From the NCBI GenBank assembly GCA_017880905.1, contig JADGRO010000033.1, positions 1-64,000 of the forward strand: a stretch of 64,000 bases of DNA, written 5' to 3'. Of the stretch, positions 18,227-27,156 are shown in pieces. The notes beneath the pieces were generated by a model. The model made no database searches. It was not told where the DNA came from and was given only the letters and a program-made list of their open reading frames with translations. Source of the stretch: Methylotenera sp. Lineage in GTDB: Bacteria > Pseudomonadota > Gammaproteobacteria > Burkholderiales > Methylophilaceae. Both the position numbers and the translations under genes were made by a program. Position 1 is the first letter of the stretch, and the number at the start of each line of letters is the position of its first letter.

Positions 18227-18865
18227 ATGAAAAATATGCTGCTATTAATAAGTTTTATCACTTTGTCTTCCCCAGTATTTGCTGATGAAAGGTTAGATGC
18301 GGAGATCGCAAAAATACAACATGATTGGGCAAAGGCGAATTATCAAACACCAAAAGATACACAAGAAATCACGTTCAAGGCATTAACTGAAGAAGCACAT
18401 CAAATAACGGTTAACAATCCAAATGCACCAGAAGCCCTGATATGGGAAGGCATCACATACAGTGGTTATGCTAAAGCTAAAGGTGGCATTGGCGCACTAA
18501 AACTTGCTGAAAAAGCACGCGATTTGTTGCAGATTGCAGAAAAAATTAATCCTCAAGCTTTACAGGGTTCAGCCTATACCAGCTTAGGTTCGCTGTATTA
18601 TAAAGTGCCAGGCTGGCCAATTGGTTTTGGTGATAAGAAAATAGCACGTGCCTATTTGGAAAAAGCATTAGAAGTAAATCCAACAGGCGTAGATCCCAAT
18701 TACTTTTATGCCGACTTTCTAGATAATCAAGGTGACCACGTTAAAGCAGTTGAATATTACAAAAAAGCACTAGCTGCGCCCGCTCGTTCAGGTAGAGAAG
18801 ATGCAGATAAAGGCCGTAAACAGGAGGCTGAGGTAGGCCTACGTATGGCAGAAGAAAAGTTGTAA
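18227..18865 (+). CDS. Periplasmic TPR protein at the end of the cluster
   Basis: The 212-residue product has a signal peptide (about 1-19, cleavage after VFA). Helical TPR-like repeats follow, including ARAYLEKALEVNPTGVDPNYFYADFL and AVEYYKKALAAPARSG. The segment PGWPIGFGDKK resembles TRAP-associated TatT-like or other periplasmic repeat proteins. It follows the SDR by 23 bases with AAAGGAAAA as ribosome binding site. It probably scaffolds or handles a cluster component in the periplasm; the function is unknown. Confidence 0.75.
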   Translation: MKNMLLLISFITLSSPVFADERLDAEIAKIQHDWAKANYQTPKDTQEITFKALTEEAHQITVNNPNAPEALIWEGITYSGYAKAKGGIGALKLAEKARDLLQIAEKINPQALQGSAYTSLGSLYYKVPGWPIGFGDKKIARAYLEKALEVNPTGVDPNYFYADFLDNQGDHVKAVEYYKKALAAPARSGREDADKGRKQEAEVGLRMAEEKL

Positions 18866-19403
18866 GTAGTTAACAATAACGGTAACTCGTTTTAAATTTA
18901 TCCAATCTATTGGTGTAGAAGGACAATACGCTGGTATAGGGAAAGTCACTGACTAAGATTTATAGTTATTCATAGTATGAATTTTGAATTCCTGCATGGG
19001 TCGATAGTAGGCTTATTTCCATCACATATCCGCTACATTTTCTTGATAGAAAATGTCTTAAATCGCACCCAATATGCTAAGAAGCTAATTTATTAGTTGG
19101 TTGGTAACCAATTTCTCTTTTTCCTTAACATATAAGGGTCTGAGGCTTTATTGCCAGCAAAGTCTGGCTAGTTCATATTAAACAAGAAATGGCTGCTTTC
19201 GACCCAAAGCAGACGCTCGTAACTACTCAGAAATTGATTCCCTGTGCGTTTCATCATAAACACCTTATAGACTTTGATACTTTTATAGAATTAAAGATTT
19301 TTCTAACTAAGCCTGTAGACTTAATGATGAATGGTGCGTTTTTATCATTAAGCTGACGTACTCAGTGGAATGAATAAATAACTTATTATTTTGGAGATAT
19401 ATT
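18866..19403. other. 538-base intergenic region, no gene seen
   Basis: No supported ORF, tRNA or strong terminator. Around 19193-19215 is TGCTTTCGACCCAAAGCAGACG, reminiscent of degraded intergenic repeats but without a second copy in the window. A GGAG ribosome binding site for the next gene lies near 19392. Confidence 0.5.
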
Positions 19404-19739
19404 ATGAATCGCATTAAATTAGTTTGTACAGTAGCCTTAACAAGTTTTTTAGCTGCAAGTATTACAAGCGCATTTGCAGCAGAAACCAAGTGGGAAAAAC
19501 ACCACCCACGTCGTGACCAAGTTAACGACAGATTAGAGAATCAAAACAAACGAATTCACAATGAAGTAAAAGAAGGCGAACTTACAAAGTCACAAGCAGC
19601 TGGTTTGCACAAACAGGATTATCAAATACGCCAGGAAGAACGTATCATGGCCTCACAAGATGGTGGACATATCACTAAACAAGAGCAGAAAACGCTCAAT
19701 CAACAAGAAAATGCTGTAAGTAAAGAAATCGGAAAATAA
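19404..19739 (+). CDS. Small exported helical protein of unknown function
   Basis: The 111-residue product has a signal peptide (about 1-24, AFA cleavage) and a charged, helical mature part. Conserved-looking segments are RRDQVNDRLENQNKRI, LHKQDYQIRQEERIMAS and GGHITKQEQKTLNQQEN. Proteins with this pattern are widespread in Proteobacteria, but I know no established function. It has a good ribosome binding site (TTGGAG) and is followed by a strong terminator, so it is a single-gene unit. Confidence 0.7.
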   Translation: MNRIKLVCTVALTSFLAASITSAFAAETKWEKHHPRRDQVNDRLENQNKRIHNEVKEGELTKSQAAGLHKQDYQIRQEERIMASQDGGHITKQEQKTLNQQENAVSKEIGK

Positions 19740-20045
19740 GTTTTTTGTTAGAATTTAGCAGCTGTTGGTTTGAAATAAAAACGGCTTGCAGCGATGCAAG
19801 CCGTTTTGTTTACCAATCAACCTCACACAGTTTGTTCATATTGTATAGGCACGAATAGAATGTTAGCGTTCAACCGATTTTAATCAATTTCACTGAATAT
19901 GCTCAGAATTCACTCACTATCGTTTCAGCTCGGTTAAGTCTTGTTATAATGTCATCTATTCGACTTTAGATACGTTATTATTAAGTGTACGCAAGCCCTG
20001 CGTTCGGATGCAGATTTAAAATATTAATATTTAAGAGGAATGTTT
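19740..20045. other. 306-base gap with terminator and a possible promoter
   Basis: It holds the terminator at 19778-19808 and a perfect TATAAT (19945-19950) preceded by only a weak -35. It also contains the long leader of the DUF3761-like gene. No coding sequence seen. Confidence 0.4.
19778..19808 (+). terminator. Rho-independent terminator
   Basis: AAAACGGCTTGCA and TGCAAGCCGTTTT form a 13-bp perfect stem with a GCGA loop, followed by GTTT. Because the stem carries A- and T-tracts on both sides it may work in both directions. Confidence 0.9.
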
Positions 20046-20513
20046 ATGAAAATTCAATCACTAGTTTTAGCAAGTATGTTTGCTTTTATTGGCACAACAA
20101 TGACCTACACTTCAGCATTTGCAGAAGCACCAGCAACAGTGACAGCTACCTGCAAAGATGGCACGTCATTTAGTGGGTCTACAAAGAAGGGTGCTTGCTC
20201 TGGTCATAAGGGTGTAAAGGAATGGGGTGATACGAAGGGAGCTGCTCCTGTTGTAGCACCAGCTGCTGCACCAAGTGCTCCAGTTGCAAAAACACCTGAA
20301 AAAGCGACCACCCCTTCAGCAAAACCAAGCACATCAACAATGGCAGCAGCACCAGGCGGTGGCGCAGGTAAAGTTTGGGTCAATAGCAAATCAAAAACTT
20401 ATCACTGTCAAGGTACTGCCTATTATGGCAAAACCAAAGTAGGTTCATATATGACTGAAGCTGAAGCTAAAGCAGCAGGCAATCATGCAGACCATGGTAA
20501 AGCTTGTAGTTAA
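20046..20513 (+). CDS. Exported DUF3761-like protein with Ala/Pro linker
   Basis: The 155-residue protein has a signal peptide (about 1-25) and an N-terminal module TCKDGTSFSGSTKKGACSGH with GVKEW, as in DUF3761. A low-complexity Ala/Pro/Thr linker (about 65-105) leads to a C-terminal module VWVNSKSKTYHCQGTAYYGK with two cysteines. The function of both modules is unknown. Start 20046 is chosen because AAGAGGAA is correctly spaced from it; ATG 20040 is too close. The gene is followed by a terminator. Confidence 0.7.
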   Translation: MKIQSLVLASMFAFIGTTMTYTSAFAEAPATVTATCKDGTSFSGSTKKGACSGHKGVKEWGDTKGAAPVVAPAAAPSAPVAKTPEKATTPSAKPSTSTMAAAPGGGAGKVWVNSKSKTYHCQGTAYYGKTKVGSYMTEAEAKAAGNHADHGKACS

Positions 20514-20530
20514 TAAATGCTTTATAACAA

Positions 20531-20558
20531 AGAGCCCTTGTCTGACAGGGGCTTTTTT
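20531..20558 (+). terminator. Rho-independent terminator
   Basis: AGAGCCCTTGTC and the facing AGGGGCT pair around a short loop, followed by TTTTTTAT. It ends the DUF3761-like gene. Confidence 0.8.
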
Positions 20559-20661
20559 ATTACTTAAGATTATGCGCTAAGGCCAATGACAGCTATTGGC
20601 CGATAGCAGTCATATGTTTGAGCTTTGGATGTCTCCTCAATCTGGGCTCGAACCAGGGACA

Positions 20662-20757
20662 CATGGATATTCCTGGTTTCTCCTCGCTTTGGAACTTTTT
20701 CATGATTAAATAACAAAAAGCCAGCCTATCGAAATTGACTAGCTTTCCTAATTTTGG
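20662..20757. repeat. About 96-base repeat, copy 2 (partner at 6893-6988)
   Basis: Same order of blocks as copy 1: ATGGATATTC, CTTTGGAACTTTTTC, AACAAAAAGCCAGCCTATC, CTAATTTTGG. It lies directly 3' (minus-strand sense) of tRNA fragment C. The likeness shows the two flanks share an ancestor. Confidence 0.75.
20713..20745 (-). terminator. Terminator-like hairpin after displaced tRNA fragment (copy C)
   Basis: On the minus strand AAGCTAGTC pairs with GGCTGGCTT and is followed by TTTTGTT. Homologous to the hairpin at 6944-6976. Confidence 0.6.
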
Positions 20758-20795
20758 TGGCTCCTGTGAGTCAACACAGTACCAACGGATTCTAG
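20755..20795 (-). repeat. Displaced tRNA-Ile 3' half (putative att site C)
   Basis: On the minus strand it reads CTAGAATCCGTTGGTACTG and continues through a T arm missing one base (TTGACTCACAG) to GGAGCCACCA. It is more decayed than copies A and B but keeps the CCA end and the following terminator. Confidence 0.78.
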
Positions 20796-21047
20796 TTAGT
20801 GCTGAGGTGTGGCTTTTCTGCCTGGCGCTGCAGGCGGGATATAACCAGAAATTCGGCATAGCATGCCTTCAATAGCAACACCATCTTCAAAGTTTGTAAC
20901 GCTGCAGCTAGAAATCGCTTTAGTTAATTCCAGCTCTAAAATAGAGTTGCGGATTTGGATAAGTGATATACCTGTTGCTTTAGCAATCTCCCTGTCGCAC
21001 CTTTGTCCATGCTTCTTTAAATATTCGAGTACTAATGTGTTATACAT
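20796..21047 (-). CDS. Small winged-helix-like DNA-binding protein
   Basis: The 83-residue product contains a probable helix-turn-helix in its first 45 residues (LEYLKKHGQRCDREIAKATG followed by ISLIQIRNSILELE), like small phage or island regulators. The C terminus is Pro/Ala-rich and charged. The stop codon abuts tRNA fragment C, and the start is 68 bases from the intact tRNA 3' end, so the gene fills the remnant between two att-like sites. No named family was recognised. Confidence 0.5.
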   Translation of the reverse strand: MYNTLVLEYLKKHGQRCDREIAKATGISLIQIRNSILELELTKAISSCSVTNFEDGVAIEGMLCRISGYIPPAAPGRKATPQH

Positions 21048-21069
21048 TTCAAACTCCTAATGTGCTGAA

Positions 21070-21108
21070 AAGAAAAGTGGCCTAGGGATTTTACCCTCCA
21101 AGCCGCTT
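21070..21108 (-). terminator. Terminator after the intact tRNA-Ile
   Basis: The facing arms AAGTGGCCTAGGG and CCCTCCAAGCCGCTT (plus strand) pair imperfectly around ATTTTA; on the minus strand the hairpin is followed by TTTTCTTTTC. It lies 7 bases beyond the CCA end. Confidence 0.55.
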
Positions 21109-21114
21109 AGATAT

Positions 21115-21193
<79 letters not shown>

Positions 21194-21310
21194 TTGTGTT
21201 CTATTTTATCTCAACCCTGACTATGTCAAACTTCGCTTGCCGTACCCAAATGTACTGTCTGCGCTCGTTTTCCTTGTCAAGTTTGGCCAAAATAAAACAG
21301 TAAACTTTTT

Positions 21311-23257
21311 TTAATCTTGCCCTGTTTCCAAGAAGCTTCTTAAACGCTCTGAACGCGTTGGATGGCGCAATTTGCGCAAAGCTTTTGCTTCAATTTGGCG
21401 GATACGTTCCCGCGTCACATCAAACTGCTTACCCACTTCTTCCAGTGTATGGTCTGTATTCATCTCGATACCGAAGCGCATACGCAGCACCTTGGCCTCA
21501 CGTGGGGTGAGCGATTCTAGCACTTCGCTGGTTGCATCACGCAAACTCGCGTAAACAGCGGCTTCCATAGGCGCTAAAGTTGCGTTGTCCTCAATAAAAT
21601 CACCCAAGTGCGAATCTTCATCATCACCAATCGGTGTTTCCATTGAGATAGGCTCTTTGCTGATTTTTAAGATTTTGCGAATCTTGTCTTCCGGCATTTC
21701 CATTTTTTCCGCCAAGGTGGCAGGGTCGGGCTCGATACCCGTTTCTTGCAAAATCTGCCTGCTGATACGATTCATTTTATTAATCGTTTCAATCATGTGC
21801 ACTGGGATGCGAATGGTGCGTGCCTGATCCGCAATAGAACGTGTAATCGCTTGGCGAATCCACCAAGTTGCATAAGTAGAGAATTTAAAACCACGACGGT
21901 ATTCAAATTTATCAACCGCTTTCATCAGGCCGATATTGCCTTCTTGAATCAAGTCTAAAAACTGCAAGCCGCGGTTGGTATATTTTTTTGCAATCGAAAT
22001 CACTAAACGCAAGTTGGCCTCAATCATCTCACGTTTTGCACGTCGTGCACGCGCCTCACCGGTAGTCATTTGCTTATTAATTTCTTTGAGCTCTTTAATC
22101 GGAATACCGACTTTATTTTCTAAAGTAATCAGTCTGTCTTGCTGATCAACAATAGAGTGCTTGTAACGAACTAGGCGCTCAATATAGGGTTTCTCTAGAC
22201 TTAATTCGCCATCTAGCCAAGCTAAATTAATCTCATTGCCTGGAAAGCTTTTAATAAAATGTGAGCGCGGCATACCCGATTTATCCACGCAGAAATCCAT
22301 CACTTTGCGCTCATGACTACGCACTTCTTCTACCAAAATACGCACTTGCTCGCACAAGGCCTCCACTTGTTTAGCAGAGAATCGAAAGGCTGTGAGCTCT
22401 TCCAACACAGATTCATGCAGTTTTTTATACTTAGGATCTTGCGAGCCTGCTTGCTCGCGGATGTCGTTCATCTCGGTATTGGCTTTGCGAATCACCGCAA
22501 AACGTTTCAACACTTCCTCTTTTAGCTTAGCCAACGCCTCTGCTGAAATCGCCGCAGCTTTTGCACCATCCTCGTCATCATCTTCTTCTTCGTCTGTGTC
22601 TGCCCCTTCTTCTTCGGTCGCTTCGGCCGCAATGGTATCCTCTAAGCCAATATCGCTATCAATCAATCCATCTACGAGGTCATCCACGCTGATTTCATCT
22701 CTTTCCACCTGCTCGACCATTGCTAGTAATTGTGCAATCGTGGTCGGGCAAGCGGCAATAGCTTGCACCATATGTTTAAGACCATCTTCAATACGACGTG
22801 CAATTTCAATTTCGCTTTCACGCGTCAGCAAATCCACCGTTCCCATCTCACGCATGTACATACGCACCGGGTCTGTGGTACGACCAAAATCAGAATCTAC
22901 AGTTGCCAGTGCTTGTTCGGCTTCTTCCACGGCATCTTCATCCGTCACCGGGGGCGGTACATCAGACATCAACAATACTTCAGCATCAGGCGCTTCTTCG
23001 TATACCTGAATGCCCATATCGTTGATCATGCCGATAATGCCATCGATTTGTTCAGAGTTTTGCACATCATCAGGCAAGTGGTCGTTGATTTCAGCGTAGG
23101 TTAAATAGCCGCGCTCTTTGCCCAAAATGATGAGCGTTTTTAGGCGCGTGCGACGTGCTTCTGCATCCATTGCTTGCACAGCAGGGTCTTGCGCCGCCTC
23201 TGCCGCGAGTTTAAGGCGCTCTTTTTCTAATGTTTTGTCTGATTTTGGTCTGGCCAT
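21311..23257 (-). CDS. rpoD: RNA polymerase sigma-70 factor RpoD
   Basis: The 648-residue primary sigma factor has region 1.1 at the N terminus and an acidic Glu/Asp run in the non-conserved region (about 218-232). Region 2 has [20 protein letters not shown] and the -10 recognition segment [12 protein letters not shown]. Region 4.2 has [18 protein letters not shown]. It directs transcription of housekeeping promoters. It is the last gene of rpsU-yqeY-dnaG-rpoD on the minus strand and has its own TATAAT upstream. Confidence 0.98.
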   Translation of the reverse strand: MARPKSDKTLEKERLKLAAEAAQDPAVQAMDAEARRTRLKTLIILGKERGYLTYAEINDHLPDDVQNSEQIDGIIGMINDMGIQVYEEAPDAEVLLMSDVPPPVTDEDAVEEAEQALATVDSDFGRTTDPVRMYMREMGTVDLLTRESEIEIARRIEDGLKHMVQAIAACPTTIAQLLAMVEQVERDEISVDDLVDGLIDSDIGLEDTIAAEATEEEGADTDEEEDDDEDGAKAAAISAEALAKLKEEVLKRFAVIRKANTEMNDIREQAGSQDPKYKKLHESVLEELTAFRFSAKQVEALCEQVRILVEEVRSHERKVMDFCVDKSGMPRSHFIKSFPGNEINLAWLDGELSLEKPYIERLVRYKHSIVDQQDRLITLENKVGIPIKELKEINKQMTTGEARARRAKREMIEANLRLVISIAKKYTNRGLQFLDLIQEGNIGLMKAVDKFEYRRGFKFSTYATWWIRQAITRSIADQARTIRIPVHMIETINKMNRISRQILQETGIEPDPATLAEKMEMPEDKIRKILKISKEPISMETPIGDDEDSHLGDFIEDNATLAPMEAAVYASLRDATSEVLESLTPREAKVLRMRFGIEMNTDHTLEEVGKQFDVTRERIRQIEAKALRKLRHPTRSERLRSFLETGQD

Positions 23258-23302
23258 GCCTGATCCTTCTTGTGAGTATCGCGCAATTACGGAAAACCCT
23301 CG

Positions 23303-23334
23303 ATTATACTGTAAAAAGTGGGTTTTTTGCTCAA
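23303..23334 (-). promoter_or_regulatory. Probable rpoD promoter
   Basis: On the minus strand a perfect TATAAT (23303-23308) lies 46 bases upstream of the rpoD start. The best -35 is TTGAGC (23329-23334) at a wide 20-base spacing, so the -35 assignment is uncertain. Confidence 0.45.
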
Positions 23335-23382
23335 TTCTGCCTAACTTTTAATCAATAAAGCTTGCAAAAATAGTGTTGAATT

Positions 23383-25131
23383 TTACTTTTTTCTAATCGT
23401 AATGCTAGTTAACATTTCGCGCTCTTCGACAGTCAACGCACTTAAAGGTTTTTCTTTCAGTGCTTCAAGCATACTGTTACCTTGTTTTTGCAGCGCCATT
23501 TTAGTTAATTGGGTACAAGCTCCCTCGAATTCAAGTTTAAACTCAGCACCTTCATCAAACAAAGTTAACTCACGCTGAATTTCGTGCAGCAACCTAGTAT
23601 CCACTTGCGATTCAATCGTATGCAACAACGCTGCTGGTTTAGATTGAGGTTGCTCAAGAGCCGCATGGATACTAGCTTTCAAAAGCACATCTTCTTCAGA
23701 GAATCCTTGCGCAAAATTCAAATATTCACTTTTTGCCAAACTTGGCTGCATCAATAACATCAACACAAAACGTTTTTTTATTGAAAGTTGCATGCGCGAT
23801 TGGCGCTGCGTAGCTTTGGCTGGTGCATTATTGAGAGCGGGTAATTTTAATAAACTCTGCATTTCGGCATCCGTCACTTCAGCCAGCTCGGCAATGCGTT
23901 TGCGCAACATCAGCGAAAAACGCGGCGCTTGAATTTGCCTTAAAATCGGCTCAGCTTCGTTCAAAAATTTAACTTTATCTTCTTGTGCATTGAGTGGATT
24001 CTCTTGAATTAAATGTTGCACAATGTATTGTGAAAGCGGCATAGCACTTTGCACTTCTGTTTCAAATTTCTCTTTACCAAACTCTCGAACAAAACTATCA
24101 GGATCATGCTCTTTAGGCAGAAATAGAAAGCGCAATTTTAAGCCATCGGTTAATGCTGGCAGCGCATTCATCGCAGCGCGCCAAGCGGCGGTTCGGCCTG
24201 CATTGTCGCCATCAAAACAAAATACAATTTCATCGGTTTGGCGCATCAGTTTGGTAATGTGAAACGGCGTGGTTGCGGTGCCTAGCGTAGCGACTGCGTA
24301 CTCAATACCGTATTGCGCCAGCGCCACTACATCCATGTAACCCTCTACCACCAACGCACGGCCTGCATCGCGAATGGCGCGACGCGCCACAAACAAACCA
24401 TATAACTCATGGCCTTTTTGAAACAATGGCGTTTCGGGTGAGTTGTAATATTTGGGCGTATCTTCAGGATTAATCACGCGTCCGCCAAAACCAATCACCT
24501 GGCCTTTTTGGTCGTGAATGGGAAACATAATACGATCGCGAAAACGGTCATAACGTTTGCCTTGCTCATTTTCAACTACCAAGCCAGCTGTGCTTAAGGC
24601 CTCGTTTTCGTAATTTGAAAACACACTTTGCAAATTTTTCCAGCCTGCAGGGGCATAGCCAATTTGAAATTTAGCGGCAACCTTCCCGCTCAGGCCACGC
24701 GCTTTTAAATAATCAATCGCGCGTTGCGATTTTTTAAGCTCAGCTTTGTAGTAATTGGCGGCTTGTTGCAAAGTTTCTTGCAAGCCCAGTTTAATAGTTT
24801 TATTAGCAGCATCTGCCTCGCGCGAGGCTGACGAAGATTCAACTTGCGGCACAACCATGCCCACATTTTTGGCCAATTCGTGTATCGCTTCCACAAAACT
24901 TAGCCCCGCGTATTCCATTAAAAAACCAATCGCCGTACCATGTGCGCCGCAACCGAAACAGTGATAAAACTGTTTTGTCGGGCTTACGGTAAAACTGGGG
25001 GATTTTTCATTATGAAACGGGCAACAAGCAGAGTAATTCGCCCCTGCCTTTTTAAGTGGAACGCTTTTGTCTATCACGTCCACGATATCGACACGGTTAA
25101 GTAGCTCTTGAATAAATTGCTCTGGAATCAT
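23383..25131 (-). CDS. dnaG: DNA primase DnaG
   Basis: The 582-residue protein has an N-terminal zinc-binding domain (CPFHNEKSPSF followed by FYHCFGCG, about 37-62). The catalytic core contains EGYMDVVAL (TOPRIM Glu) and FCFDGDNAGR (metal-binding Asp pair). A helicase-binding C-terminal domain completes it. DnaG makes RNA primers at the replication fork. Length and order of domains are normal. Confidence 0.97.
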   Translation of the reverse strand: MIPEQFIQELLNRVDIVDVIDKSVPLKKAGANYSACCPFHNEKSPSFTVSPTKQFYHCFGCGAHGTAIGFLMEYAGLSFVEAIHELAKNVGMVVPQVESSSASREADAANKTIKLGLQETLQQAANYYKAELKKSQRAIDYLKARGLSGKVAAKFQIGYAPAGWKNLQSVFSNYENEALSTAGLVVENEQGKRYDRFRDRIMFPIHDQKGQVIGFGGRVINPEDTPKYYNSPETPLFQKGHELYGLFVARRAIRDAGRALVVEGYMDVVALAQYGIEYAVATLGTATTPFHITKLMRQTDEIVFCFDGDNAGRTAAWRAAMNALPALTDGLKLRFLFLPKEHDPDSFVREFGKEKFETEVQSAMPLSQYIVQHLIQENPLNAQEDKVKFLNEAEPILRQIQAPRFSLMLRKRIAELAEVTDAEMQSLLKLPALNNAPAKATQRQSRMQLSIKKRFVLMLLMQPSLAKSEYLNFAQGFSEEDVLLKASIHAALEQPQSKPAALLHTIESQVDTRLLHEIQRELTLFDEGAEFKLEFEGACTQLTKMALQKQGNSMLEALKEKPLSALTVEEREMLTSITIRKK

Positions 25132-25152
25132 AAATGTGAGTATAAAGCGTAA

Positions 25153-25178
25153 ATAAAAAAAGGAGCTATTCGCTCCCT
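25153..25178 (-). terminator. Rho-independent terminator after yqeY
   Basis: On the minus strand GGGAGC, loop GAATA, GCTCC, then TTTTTTTAT. It lies between yqeY and dnaG and may attenuate read-through into dnaG. Confidence 0.8.
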
Positions 25179-25213
25179 TAATTTTTACTTTAATTCTATT
25201 TTACAAACTTAAT

Positions 25214-25657
25214 CTAACTTAAGCGCGTTTTAATCAAACCAGATATTTTGCCCATATCGGCTTTACCAGCCACTAGCGGTTTAATTGCTGCCATGACAGT
25301 ACCCATATCTTTCATGCTTGATGCGCCTGTATCAGCCACGATTTTTTCTAAAATCGCTTTAATTTCAGCTTCAGAAAGTTGTTGCGGCAGATAAGCCTGC
25401 AACACCGTGACTTCAAACTTTTCAACATCTACCAAATCCTTGCGATTTGCTGCCTCATACGCGGCAATTGAATCGCGACGTTGCTTGAGCATTTTTTCGA
25501 TAACAGCGATGACATCGCCATCATTTAATTCAATTCGCTCGTCCACTTCACGTTGTTTAATCGCAGCCATTAACAAGCGAATCGCGCCAAGTCGCACGCT
25601 ATCTTTGGCGCGCATGGCGTTTTTCATGTCTTCGGAGATTTGTACTTTGAGTATCAT
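25214..25657 (-). CDS. GatB/YqeY domain protein
   Basis: The 147-residue YqeY-family protein resembles the tRNA-binding C-terminal domain of GatB. Typical segments are MKNAMRAKDSVRLGAIRLLMAAIK, EVDERIELNDGDV and the C-terminal DMGKISGLIKTRL. The family is often found between rpsU and dnaG, as here. A role in tRNA-dependent amidation has been suggested but is not established. Confidence 0.9.
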   Translation of the reverse strand: MILKVQISEDMKNAMRAKDSVRLGAIRLLMAAIKQREVDERIELNDGDVIAVIEKMLKQRRDSIAAYEAANRKDLVDVEKFEVTVLQAYLPQQLSEAEIKAILEKIVADTGASSMKDMGTVMAAIKPLVAGKADMGKISGLIKTRLS

Positions 25658-25794
25658 CGCTTAGTAGCTAAAAATTATAAACCTCTAAGCAAGACATGGC
25701 GCGATATTAAAATTTTTGAAGCGGTATATGTGTTTTATATATTACGATAAAATTTTAATATCAGCAACACAGTATTGCGACGAGATTTTAGTTT

Positions 25795-26007
25795 TTAATA
25801 TAGTTTTGCTGGCAACGTTTGGTTGCGCAGACGACGATACTGACGCTTAACCGCGGCGGCGGCTTTGCGTTTACGTTCCCAAGTTGGTTTCTCGTAAAAT
25901 TCGCGCGCGCGAAGGTCGTTTAACAAACCAGTTTTTTCAATCAGGCGTTTAAAACGGCGCAAGGCGACGTCAAACGGCTCATTTTCTTTTACACGTACAC
26001 TAGACAT
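25795..26007 (-). CDS. rpsU: 30S ribosomal protein S21
   Basis: The 70-residue basic protein starts [20 protein letters not shown] and contains [20 protein letters not shown], diagnostic of S21. It heads the macromolecular synthesis operon and has a strong sigma-70 promoter at 26067-26095. Confidence 0.97.
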   Translation of the reverse strand: MSSVRVKENEPFDVALRRFKRLIEKTGLLNDLRAREFYEKPTWERKRKAAAAVKRQYRRLRNQTLPAKLY

Positions 26008-26066
26008 TCAGTCACTATCCTTTTAAATTAAGCGACGCCGCATTGAAAGAGCGTCGAAAACCGCGT

Positions 26067-26095
26067 ATTCTAGCGCGTTCATTTGGTTTAATCAA
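26067..26095 (-). promoter_or_regulatory. Sigma-70 promoter of the rpsU-dnaG-rpoD block
   Basis: On the minus strand TTGATT (26090-26095) and TAGAAT (26067-26072) are separated by 17 bases, close to consensus. It lies 60 bases upstream of rpsU. Confidence 0.75.
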
Positions 26096-26102
26096 TCTTT
26101 AT

Positions 26103-27137
26103 ATGTTGGTTTTGGGAATAGAGTCTTCTTGCGACGAAACGGGCATCGCACTTTACGATACCGAACACGGTTTGCTTGCGCATGCGTTGCATTCACAAGT
26201 AGAAATGCATGCAGAATTTGGCGGCGTAGTGCCCGAACTAGCATCGCGCGACCATATTCGACGCGCCTTACCGCTGACTGAATTGGTATTAAAAAATGCC
26301 AATAAATCATTGAAAGATATTAATGGCATTGCCTACACGCAAGGCCCAGGCTTGGCTGGCGCGCTGCTGGTGGGTACCAGCATTGCACAATCGCTAGCGT
26401 TTGCTCTCAATGTGCCCAGCGTTGGCGTGCATCATTTAGAAGGGCATTTATTAGCGCCATTGTTAGAAGCGAACCCACCGCAATTTCCATTTGTTGCGCT
26501 ATTGGTTTCTGGCGGGCATACGCAACTCATGCGCGTGGATGGCATTGGCGAATATACATTGCTGGGTGACACTTTGGATGATGCGGCGGGTGAAGCATTT
26601 GATAAAACCGCAAAATTACTCGGTTTGGGCTATCCCGGAGGCCCAGCATTGGCGAAACTAGCTGATAGTAAATTGGCAGAGCAGGGTAACGCACGTTTCA
26701 AATTGCCACGACCAATGCTCAATAGTGGTGATTTGAATTTTAGCTTTAGTGGCTTAAAAACTGCGGTACTCACTTTAGTGAATAATAATCTTCCACTAGC
26801 TGTGGAAACCAAAGCGGATATCGCGTGGGAATTTCAAGAAGCCGTGACGGAAATTCTCACTGCAAAATGTATGGCGGCTTTGCGCGAAGCGGGTTTAGAT
26901 AATTTGATTGTTTCGGGCGGCGTGGGTGCCAATATTCGGCTGCGCGAACGTTTGAACGCGGCGACTAAGAAAAAATTGTGTAAAGTGAGCTATCCACGAC
27001 TAGAGTTTTGCACCGACAACGGCGCCATGATTGCCTTTGCAGGCGCCATGAGATTAAGCGCGATGCAAGCAAAACAACAAGATTATAGCTTTAGCGTAAA
27101 GCCGCGCTGGGATTTGAGCGAATTACAAAAACCCTAA
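26103..27137 (+). CDS. tsaD: tRNA N6-adenosine threonylcarbamoyltransferase TsaD
   Basis: The 344-residue Kae1/YgjD-family enzyme begins [14 protein letters not shown] and has metal-binding His111 and His115 in HHLEGH, plus LVSGGHTQL and [13 protein letters not shown]. It transfers threonylcarbamoyl to A37 of ANN-decoding tRNAs with TsaB/E. The frame extends 20 codons upstream of 26103, but that part overlaps the rpsU promoter and the family start is MLVLGIESS, so 26103 is chosen. Divergent from rpsU, convergent with plsY. Confidence 0.97.
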   Translation: MLVLGIESSCDETGIALYDTEHGLLAHALHSQVEMHAEFGGVVPELASRDHIRRALPLTELVLKNANKSLKDINGIAYTQGPGLAGALLVGTSIAQSLAFALNVPSVGVHHLEGHLLAPLLEANPPQFPFVALLVSGGHTQLMRVDGIGEYTLLGDTLDDAAGEAFDKTAKLLGLGYPGGPALAKLADSKLAEQGNARFKLPRPMLNSGDLNFSFSGLKTAVLTLVNNNLPLAVETKADIAWEFQEAVTEILTAKCMAALREAGLDNLIVSGGVGANIRLRERLNAATKKKLCKVSYPRLEFCTDNGAMIAFAGAMRLSAMQAKQQDYSFSVKPRWDLSELQKP

Positions 27138-27156
27138 ATTACTTTTTGCCAGGCTT

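Larger units (their letters stand above)
9128..20754. mobile_element. Putative island segment 2, carrying the sigma-54 regulated cluster
   Basis: This 11.6-kb stretch lies between tRNA fragments B and C. It holds the two-component system, porin-like and PstS-like genes, the five-gene hemolysin-family/ligase/oxidase cluster and two small exported proteins. No integrase was found. The contents look like accessory metabolic cargo rather than conjugation or phage functions. The extent is inferred from the flanking tRNA copies and could represent more than one insertion. Confidence 0.5.
20755..21114. mobile_element. Putative island remnant 1 between fragment C and the intact tRNA
   Basis: This 360-base segment lies between the intact tRNA-Ile 3' end and fragment C. 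It holds only the small winged-helix-like ORF. It is too short to be a functional element and is best read as the residue of a deleted insertion. Confidence 0.4.

Noticed and set aside
22392-23009. Long plus-strand frame inside rpoD (205 residues, Ser-rich)
   Set aside because: It is antisense to rpoD; the Ser/Ala composition is what the acidic rpoD codons give in reverse.
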